A DNA stretch of 64,000 bases from Mycobacterium sp. HUMS_12744610 (GTDB taxonomy: Bacteria; Actinomycetota; Actinomycetes; Mycobacteriales; Mycobacteriaceae): NCBI RefSeq assembly GCF_041206865.1, contig NZ_JBGEDP010000001.1, positions 744,001-808,000 on the forward strand. The letters run 5' to 3'. Below are positions 10,414-19,327 of this stretch, in pieces. Under the pieces are notes generated by a model, which was given only the letters and a program-made list of their open reading frames with translations, searched no databases and was not told where the DNA came from. A program made the position numbers and the translations under genes. Position 1 is the stretch's first letter. Each line of letters opens with the position of its first letter.

Positions 10414-12665
10414 CCGCGGCAGTCCCGCCGCTACCGTCGGCTGCGGCTCCGGGCTTGCTGCGCAAGCTGGTGGCCGCGGTTCGACCGGAGTTCCGGGTGG
10501 ACATCCTCGTTCCCGAGCGTGGTGCGCTGGTGTTCGACACCGCGCCGTGCCGGGTGCCGGGCTGCGTGCGCCAACCGCGCACCCGCGGGCTCTGCAAAGG
10601 CCACTACGTCGGTTGGCAGCAAGAAGGCCGCCCGGACATCGACGTGTTCGCCACGACTGCAGCACCGGAAGGGCTCGGGCGCAAAGAGCTCACGGTCTGC
10701 GCCGTCCAGGGCTGCCGGTACGGAGGTGCTCGCCGGGGTTTATGCCCACGCCACCAAGGGTTTTGGGAACGGTCCGGCATCGCCGACCGAGACGTATGGC
10801 TGGCTGCCGTTGCTCCGGTGGATGATCCCGATCATCCCGTCTGCGCGTTGTCCTATTGCACGCTATGGACGCAGGGACGGTCGCCGTTCTGCGTCAATCA
10901 TCGGTCCCGATGGGCAGCGGTGGGATGTCCCGACATCGACGAGTTCATCGTGCTCTGCGAGTCCTATGGCGACGACCGGTTCGACTTCCGACCGTTCGGT
11001 GATCGCCGACAGCTCAAATTGGAGATGCAGTACGCGCTGCAGTGCCGGCACGATGAACGCCAGGTCAAGACTCCCGCTGCCGTCGCGCGTCCTGTCATCG
11101 CACTCACGGCCGCCAGTGGGGTGGCCTCGCTGCTGGACTGGCCGATGGCACGTTGGATCGAGTTCTTCGACGCCAACCACGCTGCGCAACACGGCCAGAA
11201 CGGACAGCTGGCGTTTCTGCGTTACGCCTATCGCTGTCTGGAGGACCTGCACTGCGGCAGCGGGTGGGAGGCCGAGTTCCCGCGCGACGTGTGGGAGCTG
11301 CACCGGCTCGGCGTCGAGGGCCGCAAGCGGCTGCGCTTCGACGGCATTGCGCAACCGTGGCTGCGGGATCTGGCCAAGCGGTTCGCCCGCTGGCGGTTAA
11401 GCATCGGACGCAGCCCCAACCAGACCTACATCGACGTCCAGGCGGTGACGCGTTTGGCCGGCTTCTTGGCGTCCCCGCCGGTCGACATCACCAGCCTGGC
11501 CGGCATCAACCGCGCGGTATTGGAGCGCTACCTGGCCGACCTGTCCACCGACCCCCGGGCACTGCACTCCCGCAGCCGCGACATCAGCTCGCTCGGTGCG
11601 TTCCTCGACGCGATCCGCCGCCACGAGTGGGACCACGACCTGCCCGCGAGTGCCGCGTTCTATCCCGACGACTTCCCCAAACCCGCGAAACGCCTGCCCC
11701 GCGGGCTGGCCGAGCACATCATGGCCCAGGTCGAACAGCCCGCGAACCTCGACGGATGGAACAACCCCGAGAGTCGGCTGCTCACGATCATCCTGATGCG
11801 CTGCGGACTGCGCGTCGGTGACGCCACCAAGATCGCCTTCGACTGCGTCATCCGTGGCGGCGACGGAGCTCCCTATCTGCGCTACACCAACGGCAAGATG
11901 AAACGCGAAGCTCTCGTCCCGATCGACGAGGAAGTCGAGCAGGCCATCGCCGAGCAACAACAGCGGATCCTGCGCCGCTGGACCAACGGCAGCCCCTGGC
12001 TGTTCGCCGCTCCGAAGATGAACCCAGACGGCCGCCGGCCGCTGACTACGCCCTCCTACCGCGGCCAGCTACGGGACTGGCTGGCGCGCTGCGAGATCCG
12101 CGACGAGCACGGCCGTCCAGTGCATCTGACTCCGCACCAATGGCGGCACACCTTTGGAACACGGTTGATCAACCGGGACGTGCCGCAAGAAGTCGTACGG
12201 GTGTTACTCGATCACTCCAGCGGTGAGATGACAGCTCACTACGCCCGCCTTCACGACACCACCGTCCGCCGGCACTGGGAGTCCGCCCGCAAGGTCGATG
12301 CCAGGGGCCAAACCGTTGCGATCGACCCCGACGGCCCACTGGCCGAAGCGAACTGGGCCAAGCAACGGCTCGGGCGCGTGACCCAAGCATTGCCCAACGG
12401 CTTCTGCGGGCTGCCAGTTCAAAAGACCTGCCCGCATGCCAATGCTTGTCTGACATGTCCGATGTTCGTGACTACGCCCGAGTTCCTGCCGCAACACCAC
12501 GAACACCGTCAGCAAGTCCTGCAGATCATCTCCGCTGCCGAGGCGCGCGGTCAGTTACGCCTCGTCGAGATGAACCAACAAGTCCTGGGAAACCTCGACA
12601 CCATCATCACCACACTCGAAACCGACTCCGGTTCAGAGGAATTGGATTCTGCTGATGCGGGCTGA
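10410..12665 (+). CDS. TnpB-like large tyrosine recombinase with Cys/His repeats
   Basis: A 751-residue protein starting at GTG 10410, overlapping the tnpA stop. The first 170 residues carry three CxxxC...CxxH units: CRVPGCVRQPRTRGLCKGH, CAVQGC...CPRH and CALSYC...CVNH. These look like small zinc-binding knuckles and also occur in the decayed paralogue at 5616-7465. The catalytic half has MRCGLRVGDATKIAFD (Arg), TPHQWRHTFGTRL and VLLDHSSGEMTAHYARL (Tyr). A tail with KTCPHANACLTCPMF is typical of Tn554-like TnpB. The protein likely cooperates with TnpA in integration and excision. Confidence 0.85.
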   Translation: MTAAVPPLPSAAAPGLLRKLVAAVRPEFRVDILVPERGALVFDTAPCRVPGCVRQPRTRGLCKGHYVGWQQEGRPDIDVFATTAAPEGLGRKELTVCAVQGCRYGGARRGLCPRHQGFWERSGIADRDVWLAAVAPVDDPDHPVCALSYCTLWTQGRSPFCVNHRSRWAAVGCPDIDEFIVLCESYGDDRFDFRPFGDRRQLKLEMQYALQCRHDERQVKTPAAVARPVIALTAASGVASLLDWPMARWIEFFDANHAAQHGQNGQLAFLRYAYRCLEDLHCGSGWEAEFPRDVWELHRLGVEGRKRLRFDGIAQPWLRDLAKRFARWRLSIGRSPNQTYIDVQAVTRLAGFLASPPVDITSLAGINRAVLERYLADLSTDPRALHSRSRDISSLGAFLDAIRRHEWDHDLPASAAFYPDDFPKPAKRLPRGLAEHIMAQVEQPANLDGWNNPESRLLTIILMRCGLRVGDATKIAFDCVIRGGDGAPYLRYTNGKMKREALVPIDEEVEQAIAEQQQRILRRWTNGSPWLFAAPKMNPDGRRPLTTPSYRGQLRDWLARCEIRDEHGRPVHLTPHQWRHTFGTRLINRDVPQEVVRVLLDHSSGEMTAHYARLHDTTVRRHWESARKVDARGQTVAIDPDGPLAEANWAKQRLGRVTQALPNGFCGLPVQKTCPHANACLTCPMFVTTPEFLPQHHEHRQQVLQIISAAEARGQLRLVEMNQQVLGNLDTIITTLETDSGSEELDSADAG

Positions 12666-13095
12666 CAACACCCGGCACCTCATCGTCGCCGCCCGACAAC
12701 GCCACGAACTCACCCGAGCCAAGGCGATCCAGGCATTGAGGACCCTCGACGCCGAAGGGCGCCCGGTCACCTTCGAGGCCGTGGCTCAAGCAGCGGCGGT
12801 GTCTCGGTCCTGGCTCTACGCGCAATCCGACGTCCGAGCTGAGATCGAACGGCTTCGCGCTGCCCACCGTCGAGCACCCGCGACACCGGTCCCCGCGCGG
12901 CAACGAACCTCGGACGCCTCACTGCTACGCAGGCTCGAAGCCGCCAACCAGCGCAACCGGAAATTGGCCGAGGAGAACCGCACGCTCCGAGACCAACTCG
13001 CCCGAGCACTCGGCCAGCAGCGCACCGCATCCGAAACCACGTCAACCCGCACCCCCCGGAAACGTCTCAGCTCGATAACGATCGGTCCCTGCTGA
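12655..13095 (+). CDS. TnpC-like (DUF6262-type) accessory protein
   Basis: A 146-residue basic protein starting MRADNTRHLIVAARQRHELT. The middle, VTFEAVAQAAAVSRSWLY, looks like a helix-turn-helix. The C-terminal half (RRLEAANQRNRKLAEENRTL) is a strong coiled coil. It overlaps the tnpB stop by 11 bases. Proteins of this size and build are the third gene of Tn554-like units, where TnpC influences orientation and efficiency of transposition. The first residues resemble the partial protein at 1-142, which suggests analogous roles. Confidence 0.8.
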   Translation: MRADNTRHLIVAARQRHELTRAKAIQALRTLDAEGRPVTFEAVAQAAAVSRSWLYAQSDVRAEIERLRAAHRRAPATPVPARQRTSDASLLRRLEAANQRNRKLAEENRTLRDQLARALGQQRTASETTSTRTPRKRLSSITIGPC

Positions 13096-13194
13096 AAGGC
13101 CTCCCCCATGACCCCACCTCAAACGTCGACGACAACGTCCACAACGAAACACCGCAGGTCAAAGCCCCGAATAGGCCAGCGGCTCAAGATAATT

Positions 13195-13324
13195 CAACAC
13201 CAAGTCGGACATTCCTATGCGAGCACCACGTCGATCTATAGCCACGTCTGACGAGTACCGCAACCGTTTGCTCCGTGAAGCGCTCACCAAACGCGGCATT
13301 GCCGTCGGGGAGGATCAACCGTGA
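13195..13324 (+). pseudogene. Integrase gene, right fragment (C-terminal tail)
   Basis: Codons from 13195 read QHQVGHSYASTTSIYSHV, the box with His and nucleophilic Tyr of an XerC/D-like integrase. After a one-base shift, DEYRNRLLREALTKRGIAVG follows, with a stop at 13322-13324. The stop overlaps the GTG of the next gene, so the integrase was the upstream, coupled gene of the XRE regulator. It complements the left fragment ending at 9182, and together they look like one gene split by the tnpABC element. Confidence 0.65.
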
Positions 13325-13647
13325 TCAAGAAGATGGGTTATCAGTGGCGGCTGCGGGCGCTGATGGCGCAACGGGAGCTGTACCAGACGACTGATCTGGT
13401 TCCGCTGTTGGCCGAACGTGGCGTGGTCCTGTCGCGAGAGCAAGTGTTTCGCCTGGTCACTGCGCCTCCCCAACGGCTCTCAATGGACGTGCTGGCAGCG
13501 TTGTGCGACATCTTGGAATGCTCGCCCAACGACCTGATCGAAATCGAAGCCGTCAATCAATCGGTGAAGAAGGCGGCCGGGGACTCACCGCGGGAGGTGC
13601 CGAAGGTGCGGCGCACGACTGTGCGTCGACCTGACCGCAGCTCATGA
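13321..13647 (+). CDS. XRE/Cro-like helix-turn-helix regulator
   Basis: A 108-residue protein. The region LVPLLAERGVVLSREQVFRL followed by LSMDVLAALCDILECSPNDL is the classic Cro/C1 five-helix fold with the short HTH seen in small actinobacterial regulators. The GTG start overlaps the stop of the integrase tail and the end overlaps the start of the zinc-ribbon gene, so the three genes form one transcription unit. It probably represses or times expression of the recombinase module. The tail is basic and likely disordered. Confidence 0.8.
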   Translation: MIKKMGYQWRLRALMAQRELYQTTDLVPLLAERGVVLSREQVFRLVTAPPQRLSMDVLAALCDILECSPNDLIEIEAVNQSVKKAAGDSPREVPKVRRTTVRRPDRSS

Positions 13648-15116
13648 GAGGATCGGCGAACTTCAGGCCCGACGCGTGGGATCGAGTCCGCGCTCACGTA
13701 GTCCGCGCTCTTGGCGACCTATCGCTTGCAGATGCCGACCGCCTCCTGAAAGCTGCTCGTGTCGACCGGCCGAAAACGCTCAATCAGGTCGACGCGTACC
13801 TGGCCGCTCATGGCGACGGAGTGCTCAACCCGGACGCGTCCTGCCCGCGGGGGCTTATGCGCTTGACGCACGTACTGGTGGCTGATGGCCACGCGTCGGT
13901 GAAGCCGCCGGCCTGTACGAATTGTCAACAGCGCGTGTCTCTGACCGCGATCGGTCCGACCGGCCGCATTTGTGGTCGCTGCAGAGATCTCGATCGATCG
14001 TTCACGTGCGCGCGATGCGCAAAGACCTCTGTCAGCAGACGCGTCAATCTTCCCGACGGACCCGTGTGCACGAACTGTTACAGCCGCGACCCGTTGTCGC
14101 GCAAGGAATGTAGCATCTGCGGACGCCTCCGTCCCCGGGCACGTCGACTCGTCGACGGCGGCGTGCTGTGTCCCACGTGCGCGCCACCGCGCCTATACAC
14201 CTGCTCGGGATGCGGACAACGGCGCCGCGCCCCGTACGTGGCATCGGAAGGACGCATCTGCACGAACTGCTACGCCAAAGCCAGCACCGTGTGGGTATGC
14301 GGATTATGCGGAGCCACCCGGCGCCGCCAAAGCAGCAGCGTCCTCGGCCCGCACTTGTGCGGCACCTGCCGCGCCATCACAACGAGGACCTATTCCGGGA
14401 TACGTTCACCACACTCGAAATCCACCTGCGCGTTCTGCCGACAACGGCGCGTTGTAGCCCGCCATTGGCCAGCGGGGCCTGTCTGCACACCGTGCGTGCG
14501 CAAGGCGAAGATGTACCCGTCACCATGCGCGGCGTGCGGCCAGCAGGCGGTGCTGATCGGATTTGACCCCGACGAGCGCCAAATCTGCGGGCCATGTTCT
14601 GGCTCCACGCTCGACTACCGCTGCGCCAATTGCGGTCAACCGGGTATTCGCGCGCATAATCGATGTAGCCGCTGCCACACCGCCGAATTACTGCACAACG
14701 CCTTAGCCGGGCCGGATGGCCAGATACCGGCGCAACTGAAGCCACTGGCGGACGCTCTTGCCAACGCCAATGATCCACGCAGCGTCGCCGTCTGGCTCGG
14801 CAAGAGCGCCGCCGCGGAGCTCCTCATGAATCTGGCGCGCACCGGACAGACCATCACTCACCACGCACTCGATCAGCTCCCACCCGGTGGGCATGTCAAC
14901 TACGTACGTGAAATCCTCGTTCGCACAGCAGTATTGACGCCGCGTAACGAATACCTCGAACGTATCGAGCCATGGGTGGATCGCCACCTAGCCAACTATC
15001 CCGCCGAACACGCACGGCTGGTCCGCAGCTACACCATCTGGTACCTCCTGCACCGAGCCCGCCGAGCCAAACAACCACTAAGCAATCCCGGGTGTCAACG
15101 GCGGGGTGGCTTCTAG

Positions 15117-16086
15117 GGCGTGTCTCCCAATTTTTCGACTGTTGACCAGCCAGGATTGGCTGGTGACGCGGATTGGTGTGATTTCTGACGAGTTCTGGGC
15201 GGTGGTTGAGCCGTTGATGCCTTCGCATGAGGGCAAGCGGGGCCGGAGGTTTGGTGATCACCGGTTGATTTTGGAGGGGATTGCCTGGCGGTTTCGCACG
15301 GGATGCCCGTGGCGGGACCTGCCCGCTGATTTCGGGCCATGGAAAACGGTGTGGAAGCGTCATCACCGATGGTCGCTGGATGGCACCTATGACGTGATGT
15401 TTGCTCAGGTGGCGCACGCCTTCGGGTTCGACGCCGAGATGGCCGGCGATATCGAGAAGCTGTTGTCGGTGGATTCGACGAACGTACGGGCGCATCAACA
15501 TTCGGCGGGTGCCCGGTCGGACACGCTGGCAAAAGGGGGCCCTGTCGAATTACAAGAAATCCGCCGATGAACCCGACGACCATGCAATTGGGCGTTCGCG
15601 AGGCGGGCTGACCACCAAGATCCACACCCTGACCGATCAGCGCGAAGCTGTTGTCGCGGTCCGGTTGACCGCTGGCCAGGCCGGCGACAATCCGCAGTTG
15701 CTGCCTTTGCTCGACGACTACGACCACGCCTGCGCTGAGCACGGTGTGACCGGTGGCGACTTCCGATTGCTCGCCGACAAGGCGTATTCACACCCGAGCA
15801 CGCGCACCGAATTACGTTCCCGAAGAATCAAGCACACGATTCCCGAACGCAAAGACCAGATCGCCCGGCGCAAGGCCAAGGGATCGGCCGGGGGTCGCCC
15901 ACCGGCGTTCGACGCCGAGCTCTACGGTCTGCGCAACACCGTCGAACGAGGCTACAACCGGCTCAAGCAATGGCGCGGTATCGCGACCCGCTACGACAAA
16001 TACGCCCTGACCTACCTCGGCGGTGTCCTATTGGCCTGCGCCGTAATCCATTCCCGCGTCGGAAACAACCAATTGGGAGACACGCC
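15117..16086 (+). mobile_element. IS5-family (IS427-like) element, tandem copy 1
   Basis: A 970-bp element with perfect 16-bp inverted ends GGCGTGTCTCCCAATT. It is flanked by CTAG at 15113-15116 and 16087-16090. The second copy follows directly and shares the central CTAG, so the pair is a tandem repeat with a 974-bp period; I saw no differences between the copies by eye. Confidence 0.9.
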
Positions 16087-16090
16087 CTAG
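15163..16090 (+). CDS. IS5-family transposase, two frames joined by frameshifting (copy 1)
   Basis: The first frame starts at GTG 15163 (VTRIGVISDEFWAVVEPLMP) and contains the N-terminal domain and the first catalytic Asp in LLSVDSTNVRAH. It meets a slippery AAAAGGGGGC at 15531-15540. A -1 shift joins it to the second frame (ALSNYKKSADEPDDHAIGRS), which holds the later catalytic Asp (LLADKAYSH) and Glu (LRNTVERGYNRLKQW). This two-frame layout is usual in IS427-group elements. The second frame ends ...LGDTP, with its TAG stop supplied by the CTAG target site rather than by the element itself. Confidence 0.85.
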
Positions 16091-17060
16091 GGCGTGTCTC
16101 CCAATTTTTCGACTGTTGACCAGCCAGGATTGGCTGGTGACGCGGATTGGTGTGATTTCTGACGAGTTCTGGGCGGTGGTTGAGCCGTTGATGCCTTCGC
16201 ATGAGGGCAAGCGGGGCCGGAGGTTTGGTGATCACCGGTTGATTTTGGAGGGGATTGCCTGGCGGTTTCGCACGGGATGCCCGTGGCGGGACCTGCCCGC
16301 TGATTTCGGGCCATGGAAAACGGTGTGGAAGCGTCATCACCGATGGTCGCTGGATGGCACCTATGACGTGATGTTTGCTCAGGTGGCGCACGCCTTCGGG
16401 TTCGACGCCGAGATGGCCGGCGATATCGAGAAGCTGTTGTCGGTGGATTCGACGAACGTACGGGCGCATCAACATTCGGCGGGTGCCCGGTCGGACACGC
16501 TGGCAAAAGGGGGCCCTGTCGAATTACAAGAAATCCGCCGATGAACCCGACGACCATGCAATTGGGCGTTCGCGAGGCGGGCTGACCACCAAGATCCACA
16601 CCCTGACCGATCAGCGCGAAGCTGTTGTCGCGGTCCGGTTGACCGCTGGCCAGGCCGGCGACAATCCGCAGTTGCTGCCTTTGCTCGACGACTACGACCA
16701 CGCCTGCGCTGAGCACGGTGTGACCGGTGGCGACTTCCGATTGCTCGCCGACAAGGCGTATTCACACCCGAGCACGCGCACCGAATTACGTTCCCGAAGA
16801 ATCAAGCACACGATTCCCGAACGCAAAGACCAGATCGCCCGGCGCAAGGCCAAGGGATCGGCCGGGGGTCGCCCACCGGCGTTCGACGCCGAGCTCTACG
16901 GTCTGCGCAACACCGTCGAACGAGGCTACAACCGGCTCAAGCAATGGCGCGGTATCGCGACCCGCTACGACAAATACGCCCTGACCTACCTCGGCGGTGT
17001 CCTATTGGCCTGCGCCGTAATCCATTCCCGCGTCGGAAACAACCAATTGGGAGACACGCC
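16091..17060 (+). mobile_element. IS5-family (IS427-like) element, tandem copy 2
   Basis: A repeat of copy 1, same orientation, 970 bp, with the same 16-bp inverted ends. CTAG flanks it at 16087-16090 and 17061-17064. A head-to-tail pair separated only by one target copy could arise by insertion of a second copy into the CTAG next to the first, or by duplication. Confidence 0.9.
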
Positions 17061-17064
17061 CTAG
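16137..17064 (+). CDS. IS5-family transposase, two frames joined by frameshifting (copy 2)
   Basis: Same sequence as the copy 1 transposase as far as I can see: GTG start at 16137, slippery A4G5 run at 16505-16513, second frame to 17064. The stop codon again comes from the flanking CTAG. Both copies look intact, so the family may be active in this genome. A more diverged third copy lies at 34014-36433. Confidence 0.85.
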
Positions 17065-18321
17065 TCAACGTCGCAACAGTTGATGGTCTGGTGAGGTTAG
17101 CAGCGCGGTGAAAAGTTCGGCGGGACTGCGGTCTTCGAGGGTGTGGCGGGGGCGGTTATTGATCTCGTATTCGACAGCGCGCAGATGGTCGGGTGTGTAG
17201 GTGCTTAGGCTGGTGCCCTTGGGGAAATATTGGCGTAGCAGCCCGTTCGCGTTCTCGTTGCTGCCGCGCTGCCACGGCGAGCGGGAGTCGCAAAAGTAGA
17301 CCGGCACGCCGAGGTCTGCGGTGATGTCGGTGTGTCGGGCCATTTCGATGCCCTGATCCCAGGTGATCGATCGGATCAAGTTCGATGGCAGGCCACCCAT
17401 GGTCGTGGCGATCGCGATACGCAGGGAGTCGGCGTCACGGGTGGGAAGGTGCATCAGCCGAATCAGGCGGGTCTGGCGCTCGACCAGGGTCCCGATCGCC
17501 GAGCGCTGGTTCTTGCCGACGATGAGGTCACCTTCCCAATGCCCCGGCTGGCTGCGGTCGGCGGGAGCGAATGGCCGCTGATGGATCGACAACATCGGCT
17601 GGGCGAACCTCGGACGCCGCCGACCCGGCCGCTGGTGCGCGCGGCGATGGGTCCTGCCAGTGCGCAACGGACCCCGGTGTGACGACCTGACCTGTGGCGG
17701 CCGTATCAAGCGCGAATGGGGTTGGTACACAGCCCGGTAGATGCTTTCGTGGCACAACCACATCAATCGGTCCTCGGGGTATTCGCGCCGCAAGTGTCGG
17801 GCGATCTGCTGCGGGCTCCACCGTTGAGCGAGGAGCTCGGCGATCAGGTCACACAGGGCGGGATTCTTGTCGACCCGCCGCTGGTGACGACGCGCTCTGC
17901 GCTGAACCGCCCAGCGGTGGGCTTCAAACGGCCGGTACTGGCCGTCGCGGCGGCTGTTGCGGCGCAACTCCCTCGATACGGTCGATGGTGCCCGGCCAAG
18001 CGTGGTGGCGATCTGCCGAACACCCATGCCCGTGCGGCGCAGATCGGCGATGCCGATCCGCTCCTCTTCGGATAGATAGCGATCGCTGATCTGGCGCACA
18101 GCCAAACGATCGAGTGCGGGCACGAATCCCACGGCCTCGCCACGCCGATAGGTTTTGTACCCCCTTGCCCAATTGTTTGCTGCGGTACGGGACACACCGA
18201 CTTCACGACCCGCCGCCAAGATGGACCAGCCCCGGGCGCGCAGCTCCGTAAATCGCTCACGCTTGGCGGACTGTGGCCGTCGGCCCGGGCCTTTTTTCAC
18301 GCGACGCGACGATGACAACAC
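17065..18321 (-). CDS. IS30-family transposase
   Basis: A 418-residue DDE transposase. The N-terminal helix-turn-helix region includes LSEEERIGIADLRRTGMGVR and GRAPSTVSRELRRN, the typical IS30 DNA-binding part. The catalytic residues are in HWEGDLIVG (Asp), SITWDQGIEMARH (Asp) and SPWQRGSNENANGLLRQYFP (Glu). NNRPRHTLEDRSPAELF is the usual C-terminal motif. It is intact, on the strand opposite to the interrupted host gene, and its stop codon lies next to the CTAG into which the IS5 copies were inserted. Confidence 0.9.
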   Translation of the reverse strand: MLSSSRRVKKGPGRRPQSAKRERFTELRARGWSILAAGREVGVSRTAANNWARGYKTYRRGEAVGFVPALDRLAVRQISDRYLSEEERIGIADLRRTGMGVRQIATTLGRAPSTVSRELRRNSRRDGQYRPFEAHRWAVQRRARRHQRRVDKNPALCDLIAELLAQRWSPQQIARHLRREYPEDRLMWLCHESIYRAVYQPHSRLIRPPQVRSSHRGPLRTGRTHRRAHQRPGRRRPRFAQPMLSIHQRPFAPADRSQPGHWEGDLIVGKNQRSAIGTLVERQTRLIRLMHLPTRDADSLRIAIATTMGGLPSNLIRSITWDQGIEMARHTDITADLGVPVYFCDSRSPWQRGSNENANGLLRQYFPKGTSLSTYTPDHLRAVEYEINNRPRHTLEDRSPAELFTALLTSPDHQLLRR

Positions 18322-19327
18322 AACCTCCAGAACCTAGAGAAGTGTTGCGACCGCCCCTAGAAACCACCCGGGGACACGGGGTCAGTTTTCAGACGACGCC
18401 GACACCGGGGCAGCACGCATTCGCCGCCAGGTGTGCGTCGCACTGGAATTCCTCGCTTGGCTCGAGACCCGGGGACGCACCCTCGCCACCATGGACCAAG
18501 CAGACATCGACAACTGGTTGGCCCACGGCACCTGGCGACACCGAGAGATCCGGCCCTTCCTGCACTGGACAACTCAGCGTCGCATCACCCACGGCGCCTC
18601 CGCGCCGGCCAACCGACCCAGCCCGCCCTCGGTGTTCATCGACGAAGCCACGCACCTCGAGCAACTCCGCCGATGCCTCAACGACAACACCATTGACATC
18701 GATGTGCGCGCCAGTGGTGCGCTCATCCTGCTGTACGGAATCACCACCATGCGAGTACTCGGGTTACGACAGAACCAGATACACACCCAGGACGGCCACA
18801 CCTACCTCACCCTGCGCGACCACGAAATGGTGCTGCCTCCTAAGCTCGCCCAACTGCTCGCACAACTGCCGCGTCCAACCCGGCGCTCGACCCTGCCCGA
18901 ACCCTCAACACCGGACCGGCTCCTGTTTCCCGGACGAACACCAGACCGCCCAGTCAACTCGGGCGTGTTCGGCAAGCGACTCAAACATAGCGGCCTGACA
19001 ATCCGAGGCGGTCGCAACACCGGCCTCATCACAATGGCAGCCGAGTTACCGGGCGCAGTTCTGGCCGACCTACTCGCCATCGATATCGTCACCGCGACCC
19101 GCTGGGCGGCATATGCCAAACGCGACTGGAATCAGTATCTTGCCACCCGAAAAGCGGGCTCTACCTAGCAATTGCGCCTGCCCCACTAGGGTTAGCCCAT
19201 TTGATCACCGGTGGTTGCCGTTACAAATATGGTGTGGGGTTTCGGGTTACCGGCCGGGTCCTCCGGGCTGTGGACGTGGCAACGGCCGCGGCTGCCGCCG
19301 AGCGCGATGGTTCATCGCGGTCCGCGA

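Larger units (their letters stand above)
9183..13194 (+). mobile_element. Tn554-like tnpA-tnpB-tnpC element inserted in an integrase gene
   Basis: About 4.0 kb containing three coupled genes (recombinase, large recombinase, small coiled-coil protein) in the order known for Tn554-type elements. The ends are inferred from the host gene. Integrase codons stop after FVQ at 9182 and resume with HQVGHSY at about 13195, so removing the interval rejoins one reading frame. No terminal inverted repeats are obvious, as expected of this group. Both junctions share only CAA, so the exact edges are uncertain by a few bases. Confidence 0.6.
15093..18404 (-). mobile_element. IS30-type element with 5-bp target duplication, carrying two IS5-family copies
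   Basis: The ends are TGTCAACGGC on the left and, read inward from the right, TGTCGGCGTCGTCTGAAAAC. The target duplication CCGGG lies at 15088-15092 and 18405-18409, and removing the element restores the host reading frame. Further in, both ends share GGGTGGYTTCTAG and GTCGCAACA. Without the two IS5 copies the element would be 1364 bp. The left end lacks about 25 bases that the right end has. The IS5 copies entered the CTAG of the left terminal repeat. Confidence 0.75.
13644..19168 (+). pseudogene. Eight-zinc-ribbon protein with degenerate recombinase domain, split by an IS
   Basis: Part one (13644-15092, 483 codons) contains eight consecutive CxxC...CxxC units, among them CTNCQQR...CGRC, CSICGRL...CPTC and CANCGQP...CSRC. 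A helical region follows, ending RRAKQPLSNPG. Part two (18410-19168) continues in the same frame, AARIRRQVCVALEFLAWLE, once the inserted element and one copy of its 5-bp duplication (CCGGG) are removed, giving a 735-residue ancestor. The C-terminal 250 residues resemble a tyrosine recombinase fold with GITTMRVLGLR near box I and TATRWAAYAKRDWNQYL at the end, but without the box II His pair. A DNA-binding partner of the upstream integrase is plausible; function is not established. As it stands, part one ends after a short IS-derived tail at 15116. Confidence 0.75.
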
